A DNA stretch of 64,000 bases from Clostridium yunnanense (GCF_016595795.1 NZ_JAENHN010000008.1:1-64000), one strand, 5' to 3'; numbered from the stretch's first letter, positions 35,746 through 45,737 are shown. A program made the numbers and translations. The notes: a model not told the origin generated them from the letters alone.

Positions 35746-38700
35746 ATGAGATTAAATGGCCTAATGGAGCCGTTGAATAATAGTGCTAATTTTCAGAAAG
35801 TTAAATCAAATATTGATAGAGATCGATATCCTTTTTCTACTTACGGTGTGTCTGAATCAGGAAAAGGTTATCTGATAAGTGGTATATTTGAAAATAGTGA
35901 TAAATCTATAGTTGTAATAACTCATAATGATATTGAAGCTAAAAATTTATACGAAGACCTATCACTATATACTACTGATGTATACTACTTCCCTTCAAAA
36001 GAAATAGTTTTTTATAATATTGACGCTATTTCAGGAGATTTAAGATGGGCTAGACTAAAAGTTTTAAAAGAGATTTTAGATAGCAGAAAAAAGATAATAG
36101 TAGTATCAATTGAGAGCTTTGCAACCGTATATACGCCTAAGGATTTATACATAAGTCATACCTTTAAAATTGCGGTTGGAGATGAGATAAGCTTTAAAGA
36201 CTTTTCTAAAAGATTGATAGAGTGCGGATATGAGAGAATGGATATTGTTGATGGGAAAGGTCAGTTCTCGGTTAGAGGAGGTATATTAGATATATATCCT
36301 CCTAATACTGCGTTGCCATATAGAATAGAACTTTTTGGTGATGAGATTGACTCTATAAGATTTTTTAATTTAGAAAGTCAGAGAAGTATAGATAAAGTTA
36401 AAGAAATAGAAATATTTCCAGCAAAAGAAGTGATACTAGATGATGAGACTATACAGAAGGCTATAAGTAAAATTAATGAGGAATTATTAAATTTTATAAA
36501 ATCTAGAGATGGTAGTGACAAAGATATAATATCAAAGATAAAATCAAATATTAGATTTAATATAGAAAGTCTTAAAGAAACGTGGTCCTTTGAAACAATT
36601 GATAGTTATTTGCCCTTTTTCTTTCAAAAAGTATCAAGTTTGTTTGACTATTTTGAAGATTATATAATGATTATGGATGATGATCAAAGATGCAATGGTA
36701 AATTAGATAGTGTTATATATGAATTTGAAGAGAACTACTCCTCATTCCTTGAAAGAGGAGATATTTTGCCGTCGCAAGGAAACTTGATACTTGGCAAAGA
36801 TATTTTAGTACAAAAGTTTAATTCATCCAGACTAATAACAATAAATGCATTTGCTAAGAATAGCGATTTTATTGAAAATGTTGAATCTATACCTTTTTCT
36901 CAAGTAACCTTGAATAGCTATCATGGAAGAATTGATATGTTGATAGAGGATATAAAAGAAAAGAAGAAAAATGGATATAAAACTATTATATTATCAGGAA
37001 CGAGGCCTAGAGGAGAAAGGCTGGTAGACACATTAAGAGATAGAGATATTGAGAGTGTTTATAAAGATATAATAAATGAGATACAATTTGGTGAAGTTAT
37101 AATAACTTTTGGAAATCAATTAAAAGGATTTGAGTTCACAGATCTAAAGGTTTGTGTTATATCAGATAAAGAAGTGTTTGGAGAAGCTAAAAGAAAATCA
37201 GTGAGAAAAGCTCCTAAGCAAAAGGGCGTTTCAAAAATAAAGAGTTTTGCAGAATTAAAGTTGGGAGACTATGTAGTTCATGCTAATCATGGTGTTGGAG
37301 TATATAAAGGAATTAAACAAATTGATGTTAGTGGTCATAAAAGGGATTACTTGGATATAGAGTATGCTAAAGGGGATAAACTGTATGTTCCTGTGGATCA
37401 ATTAGATTTGGTTCAAAAATATATTGGTAGTGAAGGAAAGTCACCTAAAATAAGCAAGCTTGGATCAAGTGATTGGCAAAAAGCTAAAGCTAAGGTGAAA
37501 AAGTCTATAAACGAGATAGCGCAAGACTTAGTTAAGTTGTATGCAACTAGGACCACTTTAAAAGGACATAAGTTTTCAAATGATACTCAGTGGCAGAATC
37601 AGTTTGAACAAGAATTTCCTTATGAAGAGACACCAGACCAGTTGACAGCATTAGAAGAAATAAAGGCAGATATGGAATCGGGAAAGATCATGGATAGACT
37701 GTTATGCGGAGATGTAGGATATGGAAAGACTGAAGTTGCATTAAGAGCTGCATTTAAGGCTGTGATGGATGGTAAGCAAGTTGCATTGCTTGTTCCAACA
37801 ACTATACTTGCAGAGCAGCACTATGGCAATATGAAGAAGAGATTTTCGGATTTTCCTATAAAAATAGATATGGTTTCTAGGTTTAGAACATCTAAGCAAC
37901 AGAAGGAAACTTTACAGGCAGTAAAAGAAGGAAATGTGGATATTCTTGTAGGAACCCATAGGTTAGTATCAAAGGATATACAATTTAAAGATTTGGGATT
38001 ACTTATTGTGGACGAAGAACAACGATTTGGTGTAACGCAAAAAGAGAAAATAAAAAATATAAAAAAGAATGTGGATGTATTAACTTTGAGTGCTACACCT
38101 ATACCAAGAACTCTTCATATGTCTCTTACTGGAGCAAGGGATATTTCGGTAATAGAGACTCCTCCAGAAGATAGATATCCTATACAGACTTATGTAGTAG
38201 AGCAAAATGATCAACTTATAAGAGATGCCATTCTTAGGGAGATAAATAGAGGAGGGCAAGTTTTCTTTGTATATAATAGAGTTGAACATATTATGGAAAT
38301 GTCTGACTATATTCAAAATCTTGTGCCAGAATGTAAAACAATAGTGATTCATGGTCAAATGACAGAGAGACAACTAGAAAATGAAATGATGTCATTTATG
38401 AATAATGAATATAATGTTCTTATATGTACGACAATAATTGAGACAGGTATAGATATACCGAATGTAAATACCATAATCGTATATGATTCAGATAAGATGG
38501 GGTTGTCGCAGCTTTATCAATTGAGAGGAAGAGTTGGAAGAAGTAATAGAATAGCATATGCCTATTTTGTATATAAAAAAGATAAAATATTAACTGAAGT
38601 AGCTGAAAAAAGATTGAGAGCCCTTAAAGATTTCACTGAGCTGGGCTCAGGATTTAAGATTGCCATGAGAGATTTAGAAATAAGAGGGGCTGGAAATATG

Positions 38701-39258
38701 ATGGGATCAGCCCAGCATGGACATATGGCTACCATTGGATATGATCTATACTGTAGGATGTTAGAAGATACAATAAAAATAATAAAAGGTGAGATAGAGC
38801 AAGAGCCTATAGAAACATCTATTGATATTAAAGTTGATGCATTTATTGATTCTCAATACATTGAAGATGAATTACAGAAGATCGAAATATATAAAAAGAT
38901 TGCAGCAATAGAAAGTATAAACGATTATATGGATGTAAAAGAGGAGTTAGAAGATAGATTTTCTCAAATTCCTGATCCGGTATATAATCTCATGGATATA
39001 GCTTATATTAAGAGTAAGGCTAGAAATTTATGGATAGAAGATGTTAAAGAAAAAGATGGAGAGGTTCTATTCCAATTCCAAAGTAGAGATAAAGTAGATA
39101 AGGATATATTTAAAAAGTTGCTTGAGAAGTATAAGAATAATATAATAATAAGAATGGGTGATAAACCTTCTTTTGGATATAAACTAAAAGATATAAAAAG
39201 AGAGGATATATTACCTGCGCTTAAAAACATGTTAGATGGTTTAAATAAAAATGTTTAA
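35746..39258 (+). CDS. mfd: Transcription-repair coupling factor Mfd
   Basis: DNA translocase that removes stalled RNA polymerase and recruits UvrA, 1170 aa, normal length. The order is UvrB-homology region (about 1-350), RNA polymerase-interacting CarD-like domain (around 500-570, with KLGDYVVHANHGVGVYKG), helicase core with LLCGDVGYGKTEVALRAAF (Walker A), VDEEQRFGV (DEEQ box) and QLYQLRGRVGRS (motif VI), and the C-terminal TRCF domain. It lies between pth and prsA as in related clostridia. Confidence 0.98.
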   Translation: MRLNGLMEPLNNSANFQKVKSNIDRDRYPFSTYGVSESGKGYLISGIFENSDKSIVVITHNDIEAKNLYEDLSLYTTDVYYFPSKEIVFYNIDAISGDLRWARLKVLKEILDSRKKIIVVSIESFATVYTPKDLYISHTFKIAVGDEISFKDFSKRLIECGYERMDIVDGKGQFSVRGGILDIYPPNTALPYRIELFGDEIDSIRFFNLESQRSIDKVKEIEIFPAKEVILDDETIQKAISKINEELLNFIKSRDGSDKDIISKIKSNIRFNIESLKETWSFETIDSYLPFFFQKVSSLFDYFEDYIMIMDDDQRCNGKLDSVIYEFEENYSSFLERGDILPSQGNLILGKDILVQKFNSSRLITINAFAKNSDFIENVESIPFSQVTLNSYHGRIDMLIEDIKEKKKNGYKTIILSGTRPRGERLVDTLRDRDIESVYKDIINEIQFGEVIITFGNQLKGFEFTDLKVCVISDKEVFGEAKRKSVRKAPKQKGVSKIKSFAELKLGDYVVHANHGVGVYKGIKQIDVSGHKRDYLDIEYAKGDKLYVPVDQLDLVQKYIGSEGKSPKISKLGSSDWQKAKAKVKKSINEIAQDLVKLYATRTTLKGHKFSNDTQWQNQFEQEFPYEETPDQLTALEEIKADMESGKIMDRLLCGDVGYGKTEVALRAAFKAVMDGKQVALLVPTTILAEQHYGNMKKRFSDFPIKIDMVSRFRTSKQQKETLQAVKEGNVDILVGTHRLVSKDIQFKDLGLLIVDEEQRFGVTQKEKIKNIKKNVDVLTLSATPIPRTLHMSLTGARDISVIETPPEDRYPIQTYVVEQNDQLIRDAILREINRGGQVFFVYNRVEHIMEMSDYIQNLVPECKTIVIHGQMTERQLENEMMSFMNNEYNVLICTTIIETGIDIPNVNTIIVYDSDKMGLSQLYQLRGRVGRSNRIAYAYFVYKKDKILTEVAEKRLRALKDFTELGSGFKIAMRDLEIRGAGNMMGSAQHGHMATIGYDLYCRMLEDTIKIIKGEIEQEPIETSIDIKVDAFIDSQYIEDELQKIEIYKKIAAIESINDYMDVKEELEDRFSQIPDPVYNLMDIAYIKSKARNLWIEDVKEKDGEVLFQFQSRDKVDKDIFKKLLEKYKNNIIIRMGDKPSFGYKLKDIKREDILPALKNMLDGLNKNV

Positions 39259-39463
39259 ATATAACTGGGATTTAAATGCAAATTAACTGAATTAGCTGTA
39301 TAATGATAATAAAAATAATTTATATAAACCAAATTATGTTAATAAATGAATAAAATTGCCTAATATAAATTGAAATTAATGTTATAAATTGATATACTAA
39401 TTTATGTCTATTGATTTTTGGTTATAAAGGGGAATTAATTTTAAGAAAAGTGAGGTAAGAAAT

Positions 39464-40462
39464 TTGAAGAACATAAGGAAATTAGTTTCAATAGCTTTGA
39501 TTGGTGTTATTGGATTATCACTATCAGGCTGTAAGATGATACAAAAAACGCCAGAAGCTATAAGCAAGACTGTAGTAGCAACTGTTAATGGTGAGAAAAT
39601 CACACTTGGTAGTGTTGATGAAAAAATGAAGGCTACTATAGATCAATTAAAACAACAATTTGGTAATGATCTGGAAAAGAATGCTGATGCTAAGGCTGAA
39701 TTAAAGAAACAAAGAAAAACACAAGTGGAGCAAATTATACAAGAAAAGGTAGTTTTAAAGAAGGCAGCTGACTTAAAATTGATACCCGAAAAGGCTGAGT
39801 TAGACAAGGAAGTTGAGTCAAAACTTGCTGATATAAAGAAGGTTTATAAAACAGATGAAGAGTTCAATAATGCTCTAAAATCTGCAAATTATACATTAGA
39901 TACATTAAAAGAATATTTAACTACTCAAATAAAGATGCAAGCAGTTTTTGATAAACATCTATTTAAAGATTTAAAAATTACTGATGCAGACATAGAAAAA
40001 TACTACAACGAAAATAAAACTCAATATACACAACAACCTGGTGCAAATATGTTCCATATCCTTGTAGATAGTGAAGATAAGGCTAAGGCTATAAAAGCAG
40101 AGTTAGATAAAGGTGCAAAGTTTGAAGACTTAGCAGCTAAAAATGGTACAGATGGTACAAAAGACTCAGGTGGAAGTTTAGGATACGTTGCTTTTGATGC
40201 ACAAAACTATGATAAGGACTTTTTAGCAGCTGCAAAGAAGCTTAAGGAAGGTGAAGTATCAGGTCCAGTTAAAACTCAATATGGATGGCATATAATAAAG
40301 GTTACTGGAATTCAAACTACATCAAAGACTCAAGAGTTATCAGCTGTTAAGGCTTCGATTAAGGAGACATTAGAGACAAATAAGAAAAATGAAATATTCA
40401 AAGCTAAGTATGAAGAATGGAAAAAAGAATTAAAAGTTGAAATATATGAAGATAAGCTTTAA
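39464..40462 (+). CDS. prsA: Foldase lipoprotein PrsA
   Basis: Extracytoplasmic peptidyl-prolyl isomerase that helps secreted proteins fold, 332 aa. A lipoprotein signal ends in LSLSGC (Cys23). An N-terminal SurA-like helical part (about 40-180) precedes a parvulin domain (about 195-285, NMFHILVDSEDKA, GGSLGYVAFDAQ, TQYGWHIIKV). It starts with TTG after GTGAGGTAAG. Single-gene transcription unit with a terminator. Confidence 0.95.
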   Translation: MKNIRKLVSIALIGVIGLSLSGCKMIQKTPEAISKTVVATVNGEKITLGSVDEKMKATIDQLKQQFGNDLEKNADAKAELKKQRKTQVEQIIQEKVVLKKAADLKLIPEKAELDKEVESKLADIKKVYKTDEEFNNALKSANYTLDTLKEYLTTQIKMQAVFDKHLFKDLKITDADIEKYYNENKTQYTQQPGANMFHILVDSEDKAKAIKAELDKGAKFEDLAAKNGTDGTKDSGGSLGYVAFDAQNYDKDFLAAAKKLKEGEVSGPVKTQYGWHIIKVTGIQTTSKTQELSAVKASIKETLETNKKNEIFKAKYEEWKKELKVEIYEDKL

Positions 40463-40496
40463 TTAATTGAATAAAATTTGGTCTTTATGACATAAT

Positions 40497-40541
40497 AAAA
40501 CTCACATGAATTTGTTTTCGCAAGTTTATGTGAGTTTTTAC
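40497..40541 (+). terminator. Terminator after prsA
   Basis: AAAACTCACAT (40497-40507) pairs with ATGTGAGTTTTT (40528-40539). Confidence 0.8.
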
Positions 40542-40663
40542 TTTATTGGATTGAAATTATACAAAAAGATAATTATAGCCAAAGCATGTATAAAATTTCT
40601 ATTCTGAAAAATAATAATAACGAAAGTTTTAAGTGAAAGATATATAAGGAGGTAAATATAATA

Positions 40664-41218
40664 ATGAAAGCTACAGGTATTGTTAGACGTATTGATGATT
40701 TAGGTAGAGTAGTTATACCAAAAGAAATAAGAAGAACTTTGAGAATTAGAGAAGGAGATCCTCTAGAAATTTTTACAGATAGAGAAGGTGGAGTTATATT
40801 AAAGAAATATTCTCCAATTGGAGAACTAACAGATTTTTCCAAAGAATATGCAGAAAGTCTTCAACAAGCAATAGGTCATATAGTTTTAATAGCAGATAAA
40901 GATGCTTTCATTTCAGTAAGTGGAGCTTCTAAAAAAGATTTTATGGAAAAGAAGATAAGCAATGAATTGGAAAAGATAATGGATGAAAGAAAAACCGTAT
41001 GTTTAGGAGCTACTGGGGCTAAAGTAATACCAATATATAGTGAAGATACAGCTGAAGATAAATATTCATGTCAAGTAGTATCGCCTATAATATCAGAGGG
41101 GGATGCAATCGGCGCTGTTTTGATTTTATCTAAACAAGCTGGAGAAAAGTTTGGAGACTTAGAAATTAAGCTTGCTGAAACAGCTGCAGCATTCCTAGGA
41201 AAACAAATGGAACAGTAA
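40664..41218 (+). CDS. spoVT: Stage V sporulation regulator SpoVT
   Basis: Forespore transcription regulator, 184 aa. An N-terminal AbrB-like swapped-hairpin domain (1-52, with GIVRRIDDLGRVVIPKEIRR) is joined to a C-terminal GAF-like domain (about 55-180). It normally acts late in the forespore after SigG. AGGAGGT precedes the ATG; no convincing SigG promoter could be assigned upstream. spoVB follows. Confidence 0.97.
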   Translation: MKATGIVRRIDDLGRVVIPKEIRRTLRIREGDPLEIFTDREGGVILKKYSPIGELTDFSKEYAESLQQAIGHIVLIADKDAFISVSGASKKDFMEKKISNELEKIMDERKTVCLGATGAKVIPIYSEDTAEDKYSCQVVSPIISEGDAIGAVLILSKQAGEKFGDLEIKLAETAAAFLGKQMEQ

Positions 41219-41306
41219 TATCTCCTAGGACTTGCATCCCAAAACCATTTTAATTATTGACTAGGTTTTAAAGATTTATTCATTTAGATATAAAAAATTC
41301 TGTAAT

Positions 41307-41359
41307 AATACCTCCAAATTTGCAATAAAGATTAAGTAGTTAAAAAATTTGGAGGTATT
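41307..41359 (+). promoter_or_regulatory. Perfect hairpin that buries the spoVB ribosome binding site
   Basis: Arms 41307-41321 and 41345-41359 are perfectly complementary over 15 bp, with a 23-nt loop. The right arm contains TTTGGAGGTATT, the spoVB Shine-Dalgarno sequence, and ends 2 nt before the ATG at 41362. There is no U-tract, so translational control is more likely than termination. Confidence 0.75.
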
Positions 41360-41361
41360 TT

Positions 41362-42903
41362 ATGAAAAAACAATCACTTATAAAAGGAAGTATAATACTA
41401 GGTGTTGCTGGAATATTCACAAGATTCCTAGGAATATTCTTTCGTTGGCCTTTAATAATGCTTATAGGCGACGAGGGTATAGGATATTATCAAATGACTT
41501 ATCCTTTGTATATGTTTTATGTAGCTATAGCAGCAGGGATTCCGGTTGCGGTTTCTAAGATGGTTTCGGAAAGTAATGCAGTTGGAGATTTGGATACATC
41601 CTTTCAAACAATGAAAGAATCATTTATTTTAATGATAATTTTAGGGACAGGCATGTCGCTGTTTTTATTCTTAGGTGCTAAACCTATAATGTCAGCATTA
41701 AGATGGGATTCGAAATCTTATTATTCTATTATTGGAGTTGCCTTTGCTCCTATATGTATATCTATAATGTCCGCTTTTAGAGGGTTCTTTCAAGGACTCC
41801 AAAATATGAACCCATCTGCAATCTCGCAGATAATTGAACAAATAGGAAGAGTAGTCATAGGAGTTGGACTAGCTGTTATATTACTCCCTTATGGAATAGA
41901 ATATTCTGCAGGTGGAGCTGCCTTTGGTGCAGCTGCAGGAGGTTTTTTAGGTGGAATATACTTGATAAGAAAGTATTTTAAAGTCAAGAAAAGCTTTGGG
42001 GTAAGGAAAGTAAAATCAAATGATAAACTTCTTGCTAAGTTGATTAGAATAGCGATACCAATATCTTTAGGTGGTGCGGTTGGAACCATAGCTAGTTTGA
42101 TTGATTCTATATTAGTGCCAAGACAACTTTTGAACGCGGGTTTTGATTATAGACAAGCTACTATTCTTTATGCTCAATTGACAGGTAAAGCTTCAGTGAT
42201 AGTCAATATACCATTAACATTATCTGTTGCTTTAAGTACTTCCTTAATACCTATAATTGCAGAAAATTATATATTGAAAAATATAAGAGAAGTTGCTTCT
42301 AAGGTAGATTCTGCTATAAGAATGTCAATGGTAATAGCTATACCTTGTACATTAGGCTTATATTTCTTAGCAGAGCCTGTAATGATGCTTATATTTCCGG
42401 GAAGATATGAGGGCTATCAGATACTGAAATATCTAGCTATTTCTATTCCATTTATAATATTAGCACAAACTACCACAGCTATATTGCAATCTACTGGATC
42501 TTATGCTATGCCTGTGATAAATCTTCTTATAGGATGCTTCATAAAGGTAGTATTGACATTATATCTTATACCGATATCGTGGTTAAATATATATGGAGCT
42601 GTAGCAGCTTCAATATTGGCATATATAGCGGCTTCTATGCTAAATCTAATATATCTCCATTTAAAGCTTAAAGTTAGAATAGATTACGGCGCAGCAGTGA
42701 TGAAACCGTTAGCTGCAGCTACTATAATGATATTAGTAGTTTTAATAACCTATATTAATATATTTAATAGAACGTCTAGTAATGGAATAGCTTGCTTGAT
42801 TTCTGTTTTTTTGGGTATTATTATATATGTAATACTAATAGTAATTCTTGGTGTCTTTAAATATGATTATATAAAAAGTAAGTTTTTAAAAAGACATAGA
42901 TAA
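41362..42903 (+). CDS. spoVB: Lipid flippase of the SpoVB/MurJ family
   Basis: Multi-pass membrane protein of the MOP exporter superfamily, 513 aa with about 14 predicted helices. The start is typical (KGSIILGVAGIFTRFLGIFF), as is GDEGIGYYQMTYPLYMF. SpoVB is needed for spore cortex peptidoglycan in Bacillus. Several paralogues exist in clostridia, so assignment to sporulation rests mainly on its place after spoVT. Translation may be controlled by the hairpin at 41307-41359. mazG starts 13 nt downstream. Confidence 0.9.
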   Translation: MKKQSLIKGSIILGVAGIFTRFLGIFFRWPLIMLIGDEGIGYYQMTYPLYMFYVAIAAGIPVAVSKMVSESNAVGDLDTSFQTMKESFILMIILGTGMSLFLFLGAKPIMSALRWDSKSYYSIIGVAFAPICISIMSAFRGFFQGLQNMNPSAISQIIEQIGRVVIGVGLAVILLPYGIEYSAGGAAFGAAAGGFLGGIYLIRKYFKVKKSFGVRKVKSNDKLLAKLIRIAIPISLGGAVGTIASLIDSILVPRQLLNAGFDYRQATILYAQLTGKASVIVNIPLTLSVALSTSLIPIIAENYILKNIREVASKVDSAIRMSMVIAIPCTLGLYFLAEPVMMLIFPGRYEGYQILKYLAISIPFIILAQTTTAILQSTGSYAMPVINLLIGCFIKVVLTLYLIPISWLNIYGAVAASILAYIAASMLNLIYLHLKLKVRIDYGAAVMKPLAAATIMILVVLITYINIFNRTSSNGIACLISVFLGIIIYVILIVILGVFKYDYIKSKFLKRHR

Positions 42904-42916
42904 AAGGAGAAAAAAC

Positions 42917-44371
42917 ATGATCAAGATAATCGGCTTAGGACCTGGATCTGAGGAAGCCTTAACTTTAGGAGCTATAAGAGAATTAAAAGGGTGTGATAAT
43001 GTATTCCTTAGAACAGAAAAGCACCCTACCGTTCAGTATTTAGTTGATGAGGGAGTAAAGTTTAATACTTATGATGATGCTTATGAGAAGTCTGATACAT
43101 TTGACCAAGTGTATGAAAGCATTGCTTTGGATTTAGTTGAGCAACATAAAAAACTTAATGATATTATTTATGCTGTTCCTGGGCATCCTTTAGTGGCAGA
43201 AAGATCCGTCTTAAATCTAGTAAACATGTGCAAAGAGCAGGGTCTTCCGTATGAAGTCTTACCAGCAGTTAGCTTCATTGATGTAATGATGGAAGCGTTA
43301 GAAATAGATCCTGTGGAAGGTCTTAAAATTGTTGATGCATTTGATATTGAAAACCAGATTCTAGATAAGAGGGCTGGGATTATAATAACTCAGGTATATA
43401 ACCAATTTATTGCTTCAGAAGTAAAGTTAAAGCTTCAAGAAGAATTTAATGACGATACAGAAGTATATTTTGTTAGAGCTGCAGGCATAAAAAATCAAGA
43501 AAGTATAAGAAAAATGCCTCTTTATGAAATTGATATGCAGGAAGATATAGATTATTTAACTTCAATCTATGTACCGAAGGACTTGGAAAATAAAAAAGAT
43601 TTTTATGATTTAGTAGGTATAATAGATACTTTAAGAAGTGAGGGTGGATGTCCTTGGGATAGAGAACAAACGCATGAAAGTTTAAAACAAGCTCTTATAG
43701 AAGAGTGTTACGAGGTCTTGGAAGCAATAGATAACCAGGATGATGCTGGAATGATAGAAGAGTTAGGGGATGTATTACTGCAAATAGTATTCCATTCTTC
43801 TATTGCTAAGGAAGAAGGGTACTTCAACATAAATGATGTAGTACAAGGAATTTGTTTGAAAATGATAAATAGACATCCGCATGTATTTAGTAATCAATCA
43901 TTAAAATCATCTGGTGAAGTGTTAGAAAAATGGGAAGATATCAAGAAAGAGGAAAAGGGATTTGAAAGCATTACAGATGAATTAAAGGCTATAGCAAAGT
44001 CCTTACCTTCAATTATCAGAGCCACAAAGGTGCAAAATAAGGCTAAAAAGGTTGGGTTTGATTGGGATAAGGTAGAAGACGCTATGCTTAAGGTAGAAGA
44101 AGAATTAAATGAAATAAGAGAGGTATATAATGGAGAAAATAGGGCAAAGATAGTAGAAGAGGTAGGAGATTTATTGTTTGCCTGTGTTAATGTTGCCAGA
44201 TTCCTTAAGGTAGAAGGTGAGCTTGCCTTAACTCAAACAACAGAAAAGTTTATAAGAAGATTTTCTTATATTGAGCAAGAAGCCTCTAAAAAAGGAGAAA
44301 ATTTGGAGAATATGTCCCTTGAGGAAATGGATAATTTGTGGAATAAAGCAAAAAAAACTGAAAAAAACTAG
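42917..44371 (+). CDS. mazG: Tetrapyrrole methylase-like/MazG fusion (YabN)
   Basis: Two-domain house-cleaning enzyme, 484 aa. Residues about 1-220 resemble a SAM-dependent tetrapyrrole methylase (KIIGLGPGSEEALTLGA). Residues about 225-484 are MazG NTP pyrophosphohydrolase, with DTLRSEGGCPWDREQTHESL and the metal motif EECYEVLEAIDNQDD plus EELGDVLLQIVFHS. A second weaker EEVGDLLFACVNVAR is the usual tandem MazG half. This fusion is the standard Firmicute YabN form. AAAGGAG precedes the ATG. Confidence 0.95.
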   Translation: MIKIIGLGPGSEEALTLGAIRELKGCDNVFLRTEKHPTVQYLVDEGVKFNTYDDAYEKSDTFDQVYESIALDLVEQHKKLNDIIYAVPGHPLVAERSVLNLVNMCKEQGLPYEVLPAVSFIDVMMEALEIDPVEGLKIVDAFDIENQILDKRAGIIITQVYNQFIASEVKLKLQEEFNDDTEVYFVRAAGIKNQESIRKMPLYEIDMQEDIDYLTSIYVPKDLENKKDFYDLVGIIDTLRSEGGCPWDREQTHESLKQALIEECYEVLEAIDNQDDAGMIEELGDVLLQIVFHSSIAKEEGYFNINDVVQGICLKMINRHPHVFSNQSLKSSGEVLEKWEDIKKEEKGFESITDELKAIAKSLPSIIRATKVQNKAKKVGFDWDKVEDAMLKVEEELNEIREVYNGENRAKIVEEVGDLLFACVNVARFLKVEGELALTQTTEKFIRRFSYIEQEASKKGENLENMSLEEMDNLWNKAKKTEKN

Positions 44372-44577
44372 GGGCAAAGAAGGAAATTTCCCTTTTATGA
44401 AGAATATATAGCATGAGTGAGCAATCATTACCATATTATATTTGTACTGTTAAATAAGTAATTTACTATAGACTATATAAAAAAGTGGTTATATAATATG
44501 TTAATGTAGATTATAATACATAATTATAATCAGGGTACCATAAAACATACCATAAGAGTTTTAAGGAGGATGTAAAA

Positions 44578-44853
44578 GTGAATAAAGCAGAATTAATCTC
44601 AAGCATGGCTGAGAAGAGTAAGTTAACTAAGAAAGATGCAGAAGCTGCATTAAAATCTTTCATTGACAGTGTTCAAGAAGCTTTAGAAAATGGAGAAAAG
44701 GTTCAATTAGTTGGCTTTGGAACTTTCGAAACTAGAGAAAGAGCAGCTAGAGAAGGAAGAAACCCAAGAACTAAGGAAACTATTCAAATACCTGCTTCAA
44801 AAGTTCCAGTATTCAAAGCTGGTAAAGAGTTCAAAGAAAAAGTTAACAAGTAA
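44578..44853 (+). CDS. hup: HU-family DNA-binding protein
   Basis: Nucleoid protein that bends DNA, 91 aa. NKAELISSMAEKSKLTKKDA, GFGTFETRERAAREGRNP and the C-terminal basic tail are complete. GTG start 7 nt after AAGGAGGATG, a very strong site as expected for an abundant protein. Confidence 0.98.
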   Translation: MNKAELISSMAEKSKLTKKDAEAALKSFIDSVQEALENGEKVQLVGFGTFETRERAAREGRNPRTKETIQIPASKVPVFKAGKEFKEKVNK

Positions 44854-44868
44854 TAGATATATATTTTA

Positions 44869-44890
44869 GGACCCGAGGTATCTCGGGTTC
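44869..44890 (+). terminator. Hairpin after hup, partial terminator
   Basis: ACCCGAG (44871-44877) pairs with CTCGGGT (44882-44888). The T-tract is short, so read-through into rqcP is likely. Confidence 0.55.
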
Positions 44891-44913
44891 TTAAAGTTAT
44901 AAGGAGATATATT

Positions 44914-45180
44914 ATGAGATTAGATAAATATCTAAAGGTATCTAGAATAATCAAGAGAAGAACCGTGGCTAAAGAAGTATGCGAAGGCGGAAGAGTATCT
45001 ATTAATGGCAAAGTTGCAAAACCTTCTACAGAGGTAAAAGAAGAGGATGTAATTGAAATAGTGTTTGCCAACAAAAAACTGAAAGCTAAGATAACTAATA
45101 TTGCGGAGCATGTAAAAAAAGAAAATGCAAAGCAGATGTATGAGATATTAGAAGGTGAAGAAGATCAAGATGAAATTTAA
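44914..45180 (+). CDS. rqcP: S4-domain RNA-binding protein RqcP
   Basis: Small protein that supports alanine-tailing on stalled 50S subunits (ribosome quality control), 88 aa. The S4 domain covers nearly all of it (MRLDKYLKVSRIIKRRTVAK, CEGGRVSINGKVAKPSTEV). Once called YabO or an Hsp15-like protein. AAGGAGAT precedes the ATG, and the gene sits between hup and yabP as in other Firmicutes. Confidence 0.95.
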   Translation: MRLDKYLKVSRIIKRRTVAKEVCEGGRVSINGKVAKPSTEVKEEDVIEIVFANKKLKAKITNIAEHVKKENAKQMYEILEGEEDQDEI

Positions 45181-45215
45181 GGTTTCTTTGACGAATAGTC
45201 AAGGAGACCTTTTGT
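45179..45215 (+). terminator. Terminator after rqcP
   Basis: AGGTTTCTTTGAC (45180-45192) pairs with GTCAAGGAGACCTT (45198-45211) with two G-U pairs, then TTTT. Confidence 0.75.
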
Positions 45216-45389
45216 CATTTTATATTGTTTTATAAATGTAAAGTGAGTCTAAATAGTTTACTATCACAGAGTTGATATTAATTTCTATAAGTTCTATATA
45301 ATAAATCTATACAAGTTTCCATAATAGCAACTACATAAAAATAGTGTAGTCACTTATGATCAGGTATTTAAATAAAATAGCTACATTTT

Positions 45390-45418
45390 GAATATATCAA
45401 AATTTATAGTCATATATT
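45390..45418 (+). promoter_or_regulatory. SigE-like promoter of yabP-yabQ
   Basis: GAATATA (45390-45396), 14-nt spacer, CATATATT (45411-45418) resemble the SigE pattern KMATATT / CATACAMT. yabP and yabQ are SigE-dependent in Bacillus. Confidence 0.55.
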
Positions 45419-45446
45419 TTATTATAAAAACATATAGGAGGATATT

Positions 45447-45737
45447 ATGGAGAATAAGAAGGAGCTTAAAGTTGAAGAAAGAAAGAGCAACTTAGCACTG
45501 GAAAATAGAAAGAAGATTGTTTTGACAGGAGTTGTGGAAGTTCTAAGTTTTGATGAAGAAAAAATATTATTAAATACATGTCTAGGCATGCTTACAGTAA
45601 AGGGTGAGGGGCTTAAGATGAATAAGTTAGATGTACAGAATGGAGATGTAGTTATAATAGGGAAAATATCAGCTATGATATATACAGGAGAAGTTAAAAA
45701 GGAAAAGGAAAATATCTTCAAGAAGATATTTAAGTAG
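45447..45737 (+). CDS. yabP: Sporulation protein YabP
   Basis: Mother-cell sporulation protein of unknown mechanism, 96 aa. The family is recognised from the beta-rich VVEVLSFDEEKILLNTCLG and LKMNKLDVQNGDVVIIGKI. AGGAGGAT precedes the ATG. It lies 5 nt before yabQ and shares its promoter. The length is normal. Confidence 0.92.
   Translation: MENKKELKVEERKSNLALENRKKIVLTGVVEVLSFDEEKILLNTCLGMLTVKGEGLKMNKLDVQNGDVVIIGKISAMIYTGEVKKEKENIFKKIFK

Noticed and set aside
38080-38373. Antisense ORF within mfd
   Set aside because: Shadow of a conserved helicase region, with no translation signals.
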